A stretch of DNA of 20,356 nucleotides from JAFGVL01 sp031553685 (GTDB lineage Bacteria; Bacteroidota; Bacteroidia; Bacteroidales; Paludibacteraceae), in contig JAVBLE010000022.1 of the NCBI GenBank assembly GCA_031553685.1, positions 1 through 20,356 of the forward strand. The letters run 5' to 3'. Below the pieces are notes generated by a model that was not told the DNA's origin, did no database searches, and saw only the letters and a program-made list of their open reading frames with translations. The translations under genes were made by a program, and so were the position numbers. Position 1 is the stretch's first letter. Every line of letters starts with the position of its first letter. This document shows positions 13,966-20,356 of this stretch, piece after piece.

Positions 13966-14781
13966 TTATTCTTTCACAATTTTTGCCTTCAAAATCCGCA
14001 CATCATTTTGAGGGCGATTATTCATATCCACAGCTTCGTTCGATATTTTTTCGACCACATCCAGCCCACGCACCACTTCACCAAAAACGGTATATTCTTT
14101 GTCCATAAAAGGAACACCGCCCACTTTTGTATAAGCTTCCCGTTGGGCTTTTGCAAAATGGAAAACTTTTTTCGGATCAATTTCCTTTTCGGCTAAAACA
14201 GTCAAACTGTCTTGCAAAGCCTCCATTTTTCGCTTGTCATTTTGCATCGAAACTGCATTTATTTTATCTTTATTTAAAATAATAACGCGTTGCCAGATAG
14301 ATTCCACCTGCTTTTCATACGCCTCTTTTTCAATGCTATCCAATTCTGCCGGAGTATATTTTTTGCCCAAAATAAAGTAAAACTGGCTTCCATTCGACTC
14401 TTTAGCCGGATTTTCGGCATCGGACAAGCGGGCTGCCGACAATACACCCCGTTTATGGAAAAGTTCAGGGTAATGTATCTCCTGTGGAATGGTATAACCC
14501 GGTCCGCCTGTACCTAACAAACGATTGTGACTGGCATCTTTCGAGTTAGGATCACCCGTTTGCACCAAAAAATCTTTCATCGCTTTATGAAACAGCAAAC
14601 CATCATAATATCCGCTTTTAACTAATTTTACCATGTTATCGCGATGTTGCGGAGTGTCTTTATACAATTTCACAACCACTGTCCCTTCTGTGGTGGTAAA
14701 TTCTACCAGCGGCTCTTCGGCTTTTTTCCCGCAAGCCGTGAGTAACATTATTATTCCTGCAAAAAATATTATCTTTTTCAT
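13966..14781 (-). CDS. Cyclophilin-type peptidyl-prolyl isomerase lipoprotein, 271 aa
   Basis: MKKIIFFAGIIMLLTAC is a lipoprotein signal with Cys17 as the lipidated residue, so the protein is membrane-anchored, facing the periplasm or surface. The cyclophilin fold follows: VEFTTTEGTVVVKLY, GLLFHKAMKDFLVQTGDP (62-78), ESNGSQFYFILGK (128-140) and VFGEVVRGLDVVEKI (232-246). A charged insert of about 85 residues (142-228) lies before the last strands. The catalytic Arg of cyclophilins (FHR) is Lys66 here (FHK), which may reduce isomerase activity. The start at 14781 is chosen because it yields the lipoprotein signal; an in-frame ATG 9 bases upstream is possible. It lies 46 bases downstream of the START-like gene, with a weak hairpin between them. 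Confidence 0.9.
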   Translation of the reverse strand: MKKIIFFAGIIMLLTACGKKAEEPLVEFTTTEGTVVVKLYKDTPQHRDNMVKLVKSGYYDGLLFHKAMKDFLVQTGDPNSKDASHNRLLGTGGPGYTIPQEIHYPELFHKRGVLSAARLSDAENPAKESNGSQFYFILGKKYTPAELDSIEKEAYEKQVESIWQRVIILNKDKINAVSMQNDKRKMEALQDSLTVLAEKEIDPKKVFHFAKAQREAYTKVGGVPFMDKEYTVFGEVVRGLDVVEKISNEAVDMNNRPQNDVRILKAKIVKE

Positions 14782-14790
14782 ATCCAGCAT

Positions 14791-14816
14791 AAAAAAACAG
14801 GAGCAAAAACCCCTGT
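14791..14816 (-). terminator. Weak terminator-like hairpin before the cyclophilin gene
   Basis: On the minus strand ACAGG pairs with CCTGT (14797-14816), followed by a run of seven T's (14791-14797). The 5-bp stem is short, so it would only partly end the START-like transcript, leaving read-through into the cyclophilin gene. Confidence 0.4.
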
Positions 14817-14827
14817 ACTTAATTTGT

Positions 14828-15223
14828 TTATTCCAATAAACCAATACTGCGATAAAGGTCTTTCACTTGCTTGTCCCAGAGTATTTTAGCATCTTCAATG
14901 CCGTCCGGTTCGGCAAAATCCGTTATCACCAATGCCACTTCTTCAGTAATTTCGTCAAAAGCAATTCTGAACTCGAAATAATACTTATCACTCGAATCTT
15001 CAAGCCAACGAAAACGAATAAGTGACCCCGTTCTAATTAACACTAATTCAGCCTCTTGCTGAAAATCGACCCACTTAAAAACATAGTGTTTCCCTTCAAT
15101 GGTTACTTTATCGGCAAACCATTCTTCCAGACCGCTTGGAGTGCTAAGCACCGTCCACAGGAGGTTTATCGATACCGACTTTAAATTATATTCTATATGA
15201 AATTTCTCTTTGGTCATGCTCAT
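14828..15223 (-). CDS. START-like (SRPBCC) domain protein, 131 aa
   Basis: The whole protein fits a small helix-grip fold: an opening strand (KFHIEYNLKSVSINLLWTVL), a helix with SGLEEWFADKV, central strands (IEGKHYVFKWVDFQQEAELV, IRFRWLEDS, YYFEFRIAFDEITEEVALVI) and a C-terminal helix (AKILWDKQVKDLYRSIGLL). This matches the START-like proteins conserved in Bacteroidetes, related to AHSA1-type ligand-binding domains. No ligand is known to me. It is cytoplasmic, with no signal. Starts at 15223 (MSMTKEK) and 15217 (MTKEK) are equally plausible. It is divergent from frr, with a 173-base gap, and upstream of the cyclophilin lipoprotein on the same strand. Confidence 0.85.
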   Translation of the reverse strand: MSMTKEKFHIEYNLKSVSINLLWTVLSTPSGLEEWFADKVTIEGKHYVFKWVDFQQEAELVLIRTGSLIRFRWLEDSSDKYYFEFRIAFDEITEEVALVITDFAEPDGIEDAKILWDKQVKDLYRSIGLLE

Positions 15224-15332
15224 TAAATTTTTCGCAATATATACATTTTTTTTTAATCCAAAATAATTATCAAAAAATATTTCTTAAAAATTTTAACAAA
15301 AACCTTGCCGCATTATTTCTTTACCAGCGAAT

Positions 15333-15363
15333 TATGTAGAATATTTCTTTTTTATTATTTTTG
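15333..15363 (+). promoter_or_regulatory. Bacteroidetes-type promoter for frr
   Basis: TATTTTTG at 15356-15363 is a perfect -7 box. TATG at 15333-15336, 19 bases upstream, is a partial -33 match (TTTG consensus). Transcription would start near 15370, about 27 bases before the frr ATG. Confidence 0.45.
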
Positions 15364-15396
15364 GCAAAAAATAGAACAACAGAAATCAAATATATC

Positions 15397-15957
15397 ATGA
15401 AAGAAGTAAAAGAATTTTTGAAAGTTGCTGAAGAGGAAATGGATGGAACTATTCTTTTCTTGGACGAAGCATTGGCACACATCCGTGCCGGAAAAGCCAA
15501 TCCGCGTATTTTGGACGGTGTGCGGGTGGAATATTATGGGGAGCATGTGCCGCTTACCAATGTGGCTACTGTTACAACTCCCGACGCGAAAACGATTCAA
15601 ATACAAGTGTGGGAAAAAGCTATGTTGCCGGTGGTAGAAAAGGCGCTTATCAACTCCGAAGTGGGCATTATGCCGATGAATAACGGCGAAGTGCTTCGCC
15701 TGCAAATTCCGCCACTGACCGAAGAACGCCGCCGCGACTTGACCAAACAAGCCCGCCACGAAGGCGAAGAGGCTAAAATAAGTATTCGCAACGCGCGCCG
15801 CGAAGCCATCGAAGGCTTGAAGAAAGAAGTGAAAAACGGCATGCCCGAAGATGTGGAGAAAGATGCCGAAGCGGCTGTACAAAAGATACACGACAAGTTT
15901 ATCAAAAAAATTGATGATATGCTTGCCGACAAGGAAAAGGAAATTATGACCGTATAA
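15397..15957 (+). CDS. frr: Ribosome recycling factor, 186 aa
   Basis: RRF works with EF-G and GTP to split the post-termination ribosome. The protein has the full family length and pattern: a three-helix bundle with HIRAGKANPRILDGVRVEYY, the short beta domain GEHVPLTNVATVTTPDAKTI followed by QIQVWEK, the conserved IPPLTEERRRDLTKQARHEG, and a C-terminal helix ending DDMLADKEKEIMTV. The ATG at 15397 (MKEVKEFLKVAEEEM) gives the standard length, whereas the frame-open TTG at 15361 lies inside the -7 box. It is followed by a terminator (15995-16034) and so is probably transcribed alone. It is essential in most bacteria. Confidence 0.97.
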   Translation: MKEVKEFLKVAEEEMDGTILFLDEALAHIRAGKANPRILDGVRVEYYGEHVPLTNVATVTTPDAKTIQIQVWEKAMLPVVEKALINSEVGIMPMNNGEVLRLQIPPLTEERRRDLTKQARHEGEEAKISIRNARREAIEGLKKEVKNGMPEDVEKDAEAAVQKIHDKFIKKIDDMLADKEKEIMTV

Positions 15958-15984
15958 ATTTGCAAATATGTAAATGTGCAAATT
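15957..15984. repeat. AATTTGCA/TGCAAATT inverted repeat after frr
   Basis: AATTTGCA (15957-15964) pairs with TGCAAATT (15977-15984). The loop aatatgtaaatg and flanks resemble the AT-rich words often seen dispersed between Bacteroidetes genes. It overlaps the last base of the frr stop codon. Confidence 0.45.
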
Positions 15985-15994
15985 AGCTAATGAC

Positions 15995-16034
15995 AAAGCC
16001 ATTCTCTGACATATTGCAATAGGAGAATGGCTTT
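15995..16034. terminator. Terminator after frr
   Basis: AAAGCCATTCTC (15995-16006) and GAGAATGGCTTT (16023-16034) form a perfect 12-bp stem with a 16-base loop, followed by TATT. It would end the frr transcript. Confidence 0.85.
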
Positions 16035-16038
16035 TATT

Positions 16039-16067
16039 CTTAATTTTTAATTCTTAATTCTTAATTG
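16039..16067. repeat. TTAATTC heptamer repeats before rsgA
   Basis: Three to four imperfect heptamers (cttaattttt, aattcttaattcttaatt) end 2 bases before the TTG start of rsgA. The tract leaves no room for an ATG start or a clear ribosome-binding site. Confidence 0.6.
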
Positions 16068-16068
16068 T

Positions 16069-16995
16069 TTGAACGGTTTAGTAATCAAAAACACAGGCAG
16101 TTGGTACACCGTAATGCCCGATGGCAACACAGCTACTGTCGAATGTAAAATAAAAGGCTCGTTTCGGCTTAAAGGCATCCGGAGCACAAATCCGATTGCC
16201 ATTGGCGACCGCGTGCAATACGACATCACGCCCGATGGCTACGGGCTAATCTCCGAAATTGAAGACCGGCGGAATTACATCGTGCGCCGCTCATCAAACC
16301 TGTCGAAACACTCGCACATTATCGCGGCTAACCTCGATCAGGTTTTCCTGATTGTTACGGTCAATTATCCCGAAACTTCGACTATGTTTATCGACCGCTT
16401 CTTAGCTACTGCAGAGGCATACCGCGTGCCCGCCAAACTTATTTTCAATAAAATAGATCTATATTCTGCCGAAGAATACGAATATCTGGATATGCTCATT
16501 TTTTTGTATGAATCAATCGGCTATCCTTGCTTTAAAGTATCGGCAACAAAGAATATCGGCATGGAAGAAATTAAAGCCGAGTTGAAAGATAAAATCACGC
16601 TACTTTCGGGACATTCGGGCGTGGGAAAATCGACTTTGATAAATGCCATCGACCCGACATTGGAAGCGAGAACGAGCGAAATTTCGGACTATCACAACAA
16701 AGGGATGCACACCACTACTTTCTCCGAAATGTTTGCGCTTACCGGTGGCGGATATCTGGCTGACACACCGGGCATAAAGGGTTTTGGCACCATTGATATG
16801 AAACCCGAAGAGGTTTCGCACTATTTCCGCGAAATATTCGTTATATCCAAAGATTGCCGTTTTGGCAATTGCACGCACCGACACGAACCGGGCTGTGCGG
16901 TGCGCGAAGCTGTGGAACGGCACGAAATAAGCCAATCGCGCTACACCAATTATTTGAGTATTTTGAATGATGATAGTGAGGGAAAATATCGGTAA
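16069..16995 (+). CDS. rsgA: Ribosome small subunit-dependent GTPase A, 308 aa, TTG start
   Basis: RsgA is a circularly permuted GTPase that checks late 30S subunit maturation. An N-terminal OB fold (1-65, GLVIKNTGSWYTVMPDGNTA, GDRVQYDITPDG) is followed by G motifs in permuted order: NKID (127-130), P-loop GHSGVGKST (181-189), and DTPG (232-235). The C-terminal zinc site is Cys263, Cys268, His270 and Cys276 (CRFGNCTHRHEPGC). The codon at 16069 is TTG; the next ATG is codon 16, inside the OB fold, so TTG is the likely start, and the following NGLVIKNTGSWY matches the family's beginning. No promoter is obvious. The small Cys-containing gene follows after 42 bases. Confidence 0.94.
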   Translation: MNGLVIKNTGSWYTVMPDGNTATVECKIKGSFRLKGIRSTNPIAIGDRVQYDITPDGYGLISEIEDRRNYIVRRSSNLSKHSHIIAANLDQVFLIVTVNYPETSTMFIDRFLATAEAYRVPAKLIFNKIDLYSAEEYEYLDMLIFLYESIGYPCFKVSATKNIGMEEIKAELKDKITLLSGHSGVGKSTLINAIDPTLEARTSEISDYHNKGMHTTTFSEMFALTGGGYLADTPGIKGFGTIDMKPEEVSHYFREIFVISKDCRFGNCTHRHEPGCAVREAVERHEISQSRYTNYLSILNDDSEGKYR

Positions 16996-17037
16996 GCAAA
17001 TTTACGATTGAGCAATTTACAATTTACTATTGAAATT

Positions 17038-17247
17038 ATGGACAGAAACGAACTTTTTCAAAACGGCGGCATTTACAACGATGATGGAACAAAGGTCGAT
17101 ATGAATTCGATACCAACGCCAAACCTATGTGTTATTTGCAAAAAACATTTTGCAGACGATCCTATGGAAGAAATCCTTTGCTTAATGAATCGGCATGATC
17201 AAAGAGACAGCGATGATTTTAAATGTGGAGTTTTTGAGAAAGTATAA
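17038..17247 (+). CDS. Small conserved-looking protein with CxxC, 69 aa
   Basis: MDRNELFQNGGIYNDDGTKV is followed by LCVICKK, ILCLMNRHDQ and DFKCGVFEKV, giving four cysteines (CxxC plus two), which could bind one metal ion. Similar short proteins with NGGIYNDDG are, as I recall, widespread in Bacteroidetes without known function. The start at 17038 is favoured over 17008 because it begins the conserved-looking part and the upstream bases are AT-rich repeat-like DNA (caatttacaatttac). It lies between rsgA and dgkA on the same strand, so it may share their transcript. Confidence 0.75.
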   Translation: MDRNELFQNGGIYNDDGTKVDMNSIPTPNLCVICKKHFADDPMEEILCLMNRHDQRDSDDFKCGVFEKV

Positions 17248-17298
17248 CCTGTTGGCATCGAAAAAACTTAAATTTGTTTTTAATAAAATTGTTGTCAG

Positions 17299-17661
17299 AT
17301 GAAAAAATTCTCTATACAACAACGCCTAAAAAGCTTCAAACACGCTTTTAACGGGCTTCGGATATTAATCACGGAAGAGCATAATTCGTGGATACACCTT
17401 TTTGTTTCGTTGTGTGTGGTGGTTGCCGGATTTTGGTTCGGAATATCTATGGGCGAGTGGATTGCCATTGTATTATGTATTGGATTAGTTCTTAGTTTGG
17501 AACTGATTAACACGGCTATCGAACGCATTGCTAACTTTGTTTCGCCCCAAAGGAACGCACAAATAAAACACATTAAGGATTTGGCAGCCGCAGCCGTATT
17601 TGTGGGTGCTGTGGCTTCGGTGGTTGTCGGACTTATTATTTTTTTACCTAAAATAATATAA
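17299..17661 (+). CDS. dgkA: Diacylglycerol/undecaprenol kinase family protein, 120 aa
   Basis: This is a small integral-membrane lipid kinase of the DgkA family, which phosphorylates diacylglycerol or undecaprenol and so feeds phospholipid or cell-wall carrier recycling. The N-terminal amphipathic part (RLKSFKHAFNGLRILITEEH) is followed by three membrane segments (about 32-50, 53-70, 96-117). The active-site motifs ELINTAIERI (68-77) and HIKDLAAAAVFVGA are intact. Length and order match the family, whose members act as trimers at the inner membrane. Substrate (lipid alcohol versus diacylglycerol) cannot be told from this sequence. The next gene starts 5 bases after its stop. Confidence 0.92.
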   Translation: MKKFSIQQRLKSFKHAFNGLRILITEEHNSWIHLFVSLCVVVAGFWFGISMGEWIAIVLCIGLVLSLELINTAIERIANFVSPQRNAQIKHIKDLAAAAVFVGAVASVVVGLIIFLPKII

Positions 17662-17666
17662 ACCAA

Positions 17667-18131
17667 ATGGATATTTTAGTAGTCATAGTTATATTTCTTT
17701 TTGCTATCCCCATATATTTCTTTTCAAAATGGATTTTGAAGAAAGGAAACTTCTTTGCCGAAAAGAACAGGAAATACATTGCCATTATCCCAACTATTAT
17801 TTTGGCACCCACATTATATGTTTTGATTGTATTGATTTGGTTTTTTTCTATTTCGTATTACCCTGATAAAGATTTTGACAAAGAAAAATGGGCAACCGAC
17901 AAAGAAAAACGCTACGAAATGACTGAATCTATTATTGATGATAAAATCCTGATTGGTAAAACAAAACCGGAAGTAGTTGCCCTGCTGGGTACTAATTTTG
18001 GTGAATGTGAAGAAAATCACATTAGTTATGATATCGGATATATTCCCGGATTATTTAATATTGATCCAAGTTTTTTAGATATATTTTTCGAAAATGGGAA
18101 AGTGGTAAAAGTCTCTCAACACGAATCTTGA
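17667..18131 (+). CDS. Membrane protein with BamE/SmpA-like C-terminal domain, 154 aa
   Basis: Two membrane segments (about 3-23 and 38-65) are followed by a soluble domain from about 70. That domain includes MTESIIDDKILIGKTKPEVV and ALLG, the hydrophobic-charged pattern of SmpA/OmlA (BamE-like) folds, and ends in IFFENGKVVKVSQ. BamE-like domains are small alpha-beta units of envelope proteins, but here the domain is attached to an inner-membrane anchor rather than a lipid. Family assignment is tentative. It is 5 bases after dgkA and 10 before the sensor kinase, so it is likely in one operon with both. Confidence 0.75.
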   Translation: MDILVVIVIFLFAIPIYFFSKWILKKGNFFAEKNRKYIAIIPTIILAPTLYVLIVLIWFFSISYYPDKDFDKEKWATDKEKRYEMTESIIDDKILIGKTKPEVVALLGTNFGECEENHISYDIGYIPGLFNIDPSFLDIFFENGKVVKVSQHES

Positions 18132-18141
18132 TACTCCAATA

Positions 18142-19302
18142 ATGAAATTCCAGCAATTCAAGAACATTTTTATTGCAGTAGCTGTGGCAATCGTGCTTTC
18201 GGCACTGTATATCAGCAACCGGATGATTGCCAAATTATCCGAACAGGAAAAGCACACGATGGAAATTTGGGCGGAAGCTACGCGCCAGCTTGCTTTGGAT
18301 AATGGCGAAGGCGATGTTACGCTTATACTCAAAGTGTTGCAAGAAAATAAAACCATTCCGGCTATTCTGGTCGATGCCAAAGATGAGCCTATCAATCTCG
18401 AATACGGAATTTGCAATATCGAATTGCCCAAAAACCCGAAAGAACAAGAAAAATTTATCCGCGAAGAAATCAAAAATTTAAAAGATGCCAATACGCCGAT
18501 TGTCGTTCAGTTAGACGAGCAAACCCGCCATTATGTGTATTACGACGAATCGTTTTTGATCAAGAACCTGCGGTGGTTTTCGTACATCCTGTTTGCCGTT
18601 GTTGCACTGTTTCTGGTGGTAGCATTTATGGTTTTCACGCTGGCGAAAAAAGCAGAACAAAACCAAGTGTGGATAGGATTGTCAAAAGAAACGGCGCACC
18701 AGCTCGGCACGCCTATTTCGTCGCTGATGGTTTGGTTGGAAATGCTCAAAGAAAAGCAATTGGATGTGAAGTTTGTCAGCGAAATAACGAAAGATGTAAA
18801 CCGCCTGAAAACGATTGCCGAGCGTTTCTCCAAGATCGGTTCAAAGCCGGCTTTAGACCCCGTCAACTTCACCGAAGTGCTCGAAAATGCCGTTGCTTAC
18901 CTGCGCGGGCGAACATCGAGCAAAGTTGTGATCACCACACATTATCAAGCCGATAATATTGATTTAAAACTAAATGTTCCGCTCTTCGAATGGGTTATCG
19001 AAAACTTGTGTAAAAACGCTATCGATGCGATGGACGGCGAAGGGAAAATAGACATCATCGTTTCGGAACACAACGGTTCTTATTTTATCGATTTTCAGGA
19101 TACCGGAAAGGGCATTCCGAAATCGAAATACAAAACTGTATTTAACCCCGGTTATACCACCAAAAAACGCGGCTGGGGTCTTGGTCTGTCGCTCGTAAAA
19201 CGGATTGTAGAAGAGTATCACAAAGGAAAAATATTTGTAAAACATTCGGAAATAGGCAAAGGAACTACATTCCGGGTTATATTAAAAAAGAAAGGAGAGT
19301 AA
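18142..19302 (+). CDS. Sensor histidine kinase, 386 aa
   Basis: Two membrane segments (about 8-28 and 145-168) flank a periplasmic sensor domain of about 115 residues (29-144). The phosphoacceptor is His186 in SKETAHQLGTPISSLMVW. The ATPase domain has the N box ENLCKNAIDAMDG (287-299), DTGKGIP (320-326) and the glycine lid RGWGLGLSLVKRI (343-355). The residue after the phosphorylated His is Gln (HQLGTP) instead of the usual Glu/Asp (HE/HD), a variant I recall as common in one Bacteroidetes kinase group. No response regulator lies nearby, so its partner is elsewhere. The sensed signal is unknown. Upstream are a membrane protein and dgkA on the same strand. Confidence 0.92.
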   Translation: MKFQQFKNIFIAVAVAIVLSALYISNRMIAKLSEQEKHTMEIWAEATRQLALDNGEGDVTLILKVLQENKTIPAILVDAKDEPINLEYGICNIELPKNPKEQEKFIREEIKNLKDANTPIVVQLDEQTRHYVYYDESFLIKNLRWFSYILFAVVALFLVVAFMVFTLAKKAEQNQVWIGLSKETAHQLGTPISSLMVWLEMLKEKQLDVKFVSEITKDVNRLKTIAERFSKIGSKPALDPVNFTEVLENAVAYLRGRTSSKVVITTHYQADNIDLKLNVPLFEWVIENLCKNAIDAMDGEGKIDIIVSEHNGSYFIDFQDTGKGIPKSKYKTVFNPGYTTKKRGWGLGLSLVKRIVEEYHKGKIFVKHSEIGKGTTFRVILKKKGE

Positions 19303-19316
19303 AAGTTACTCTCCTT
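19292..19316. terminator. Shared hairpin containing both stop codons
   Basis: AAGGAGAGTAA (19292-19302) pairs perfectly with TTACTCTCCTT (19306-19316) around a 3-base loop. It contains the stop codon of the kinase on one strand and of cvfB on the other, and both proteins end in Gly-Glu. A T-rich tail is lacking, so termination would be weak or factor-assisted. Confidence 0.6.
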
Positions 19317-20148
19317 CGTCGTTTAATTGTATTCCCTCGTCGGTAATTGTGATAAGCCGTTTGCGGTACAAATCACCCACCGCCTTTTTAAATGTTTTTT
19401 TGCTTACACTAAAAAAATCAAAAATATCTTCGGCAGCACTTTTATCGTTCAAAGCAATAAACCCGCCGCGCTCTTTGAGGCGTTCGTGCAGGTCGTCTGA
19501 AAAATCGGAAACGCGCGCAAACCCAATTTTACTTTGGCTCAAATCTATCTTAAAATCATCGCGAACGCGCTTAATATATGCTTTCCCTTCATAACCAACC
19601 TCAATATTCTCAATCAACTCGTTAGCATACAACATACCTGCGTATCGATTATCAATAATGGCTTTAAAACCCAAATCCGTTTTGCCCGCCACCAAAATAT
19701 CGACTTCATCGCCCGCATGATATGGCGGGCAGGTTTTATCCACATATTTATCATACTTGGCAGTGCCGTAAATGCGGTTTGTGTTTTCGTTGTAGAGGAT
19801 ATGCACGAGGTAAAAACCGCCTTCGCTCATGCGTGCGCGTTGCTCGCGGATAGGCACAAACAGGCGGCGCGCTACACCCCAATCCAGATAAGCCCCCACA
19901 TTATTAACCATTTCCACCTCGAGGAAAACAAAATCGCCCACCTGCGCGTATGGCTTCTCGCAGGTACCCACCAACCGGTCGTTCACATCGGGATATACAA
20001 ACACATGTATTTTCTCTCCCACCTTCATCCAATCCTTCAGGTAACTTTTGGGCAAAAGTATTTCGCCGCGTTCTTCGCCGTTGAGCACCGCCCCTTTATC
20101 CGAAAAACGCAACAGGGTAAGGTCATTAAATTTTCCTATCTCAATCAT
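19306..20148 (-). CDS. cvfB: S1-domain RNA-binding protein, CvfB family, 280 aa
   Basis: CvfB-type proteins bind RNA through tandem S1-like domains and a C-terminal winged helix; in firmicutes they influence virulence-factor expression. S1-type strands are seen at 5-60 (FNDLTLLRFSDKGAVLNGEE, RGEILLPKSYLKDW), 69-130 (VGDFVFLEVEMVNNVGAYLD, WGVARRLFVPI) and 145-200 (AGDEVDILVAGKTDLGFKAI). The winged helix is at about 220-275 (SAAEDIFDFFSVSKKTFKKA, VGDLYRKRLITITDEGIQL). Length fits the family. It is convergent with the kinase gene, 3 bases between stop codons. A good Bacteroidetes promoter lies at 20171-20203. The RNA targets are unknown. Confidence 0.9.
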   Translation of the reverse strand: MIEIGKFNDLTLLRFSDKGAVLNGEERGEILLPKSYLKDWMKVGEKIHVFVYPDVNDRLVGTCEKPYAQVGDFVFLEVEMVNNVGAYLDWGVARRLFVPIREQRARMSEGGFYLVHILYNENTNRIYGTAKYDKYVDKTCPPYHAGDEVDILVAGKTDLGFKAIIDNRYAGMLYANELIENIEVGYEGKAYIKRVRDDFKIDLSQSKIGFARVSDFSDDLHERLKERGGFIALNDKSAAEDIFDFFSVSKKTFKKAVGDLYRKRLITITDEGIQLNDEGE

Positions 20149-20170
20149 AAAAAGACATTTCGATTTTGAA

Positions 20171-20203
20171 CAAAGTTAATAATTTATAGCATTCGTTCGA
20201 AAA
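20171..20203 (-). promoter_or_regulatory. Bacteroidetes-type promoter for cvfB
   Basis: On the minus strand TAACTTTG (20178-20171) is a perfect -7 box, and TTTTCG (20203-20198) lies 19 bases upstream as a near -33 box. Transcription would start near 20164, about 16 bases before the ATG at 20148. Confidence 0.6.
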
Positions 20204-20220
20204 TTAGTTTAGAAAAATGA

Positions 20221-20245
20221 TGGTGTGTCAAAAGTACACATCCTC
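20221..20245. repeat. Possible IS terminal repeat
   Basis: GGTGTGTCAAAAGTACACA (20222-20240) then TCC contains TGTGT/ACACA arms. The gtgtgtcaaaagt kind of end is one I associate with bacterial insertion sequences. It lies just beyond the stop of the partial frame at the right edge, where an IS end would be expected. The other end is outside the window. Confidence 0.4.
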
Positions 20246-20249
20246 TTTT

Positions 20250-20356
20250 TTATTTCACGCCGCTATTTTCGGTAGCTTCACTCTTAGGTGGACCATTTTG
20301 GGATTCTTCTGCTTTCTGATGACATAAAGAAGCCTTATATTCTCCATAATAAGGGT
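20250..20356 (-). CDS. Partial C-terminus, probable IS transposase
   Basis: An open frame enters from the right edge and stops at 20250. The last residues are PYYGEYKASLCHQKAEESQN, then GPPKSEATENSGVK. No family motif is contained in this short tail. The transposase guess comes from the IS-like end 5 bases after the stop and the short, polar, apparently unconserved tail. Other minus frames here either stop at once or give a less natural peptide. The full gene lies outside the window, so treat this as a weak call. Confidence 0.35.
   Translation of the reverse strand, partial: PYYGEYKASLCHQKAEESQNGPPKSEATENSGVK

Noticed and set aside
15361..15396. 12-residue N-terminal extension of Frr
   Set aside because: The TTG start would lie inside the -7 box, and the ATG at 15397 gives the standard family length.

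Overview
The window looks like chromosomal DNA from a member of the Bacteroidota, most likely Bacteroidales. The signs are AT-rich DNA, promoters with the Bacteroidetes -7 box (TAnnTTTG or TAnnTTCG with a TTTG-like -33 box), a lipoprotein with an acidic stretch after its lipobox cysteine, an ECF sigma factor coupled to a membrane-anchored beta-barrel protein, and ETF and acyl-CoA dehydrogenase genes together. Most genes are housekeeping. The unusual material lies in three repeat-packed intergenic regions in the first 5.2 kb and in places where repeats have entered genes. All family assignments rest on reading motifs in the translations; no database search was run.

Layout. 1-123: 5' end of an unrecognised gene (minus). 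124-1181: about 1 kb with no credible gene, holding an inverted-repeat element, a 21-bp GC-rich minisatellite, a strong hairpin, a (TG)16.5 microsatellite, a 20-bp palindrome and a mosaic of REP-like palindromes. 1182-2183: lipoprotein (minus). 2184-2730: a second REP-like palindrome and a larger, nested copy of the inverted-repeat element. 2731-4657: ECF sigma factor and a beta-barrel partner with anti-sigma-like architecture (minus, 8-nt overlap). 4658-5237: third copy of the element, then a Bacteroidetes-type promoter. 5238-9554 (plus): TPR protein, a DedA-AroE (shikimate dehydrogenase) fusion ORF, a small secreted protein, and fabI with its own promoter. 9631-13862 (minus): etfB, etfA, an unrecognised gene with its own terminator, and an acyl-CoA dehydrogenase. 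13966-15223 (minus): START-like protein and a cyclophilin-type lipoprotein. 15397-19302 (plus): frr, rsgA (TTG start), a small Cys-containing protein, dgkA, a membrane protein with a BamE-like tail and a sensor kinase. 19306-20148 (minus): cvfB, convergent with the kinase. 20250-20356: probable 3' end of an insertion-sequence transposase cut by the window edge.

How the genes fit together. FabI (fatty-acid elongation), DgkA and DedA (membrane lipid handling), AroE (aromatic amino acid precursors), Frr and RsgA (ribosome recycling and 30S maturation) and CvfB (RNA binding) are core functions. EtfAB and the acyl-CoA dehydrogenase form an electron-transfer module. The sigma/beta-barrel pair is a self-contained envelope-signalling unit.

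The points most worth a second look are the family of about 200-bp inverted-repeat elements (three copies, one nested), the DedA-AroE fusion that hinges on a seven-A run, the sigma partner that joins an anti-sigma-like anchor to an outer-membrane-type barrel, and repeats that now encode protein ends (the AroE tail and the signal-peptide n-region of the next gene).
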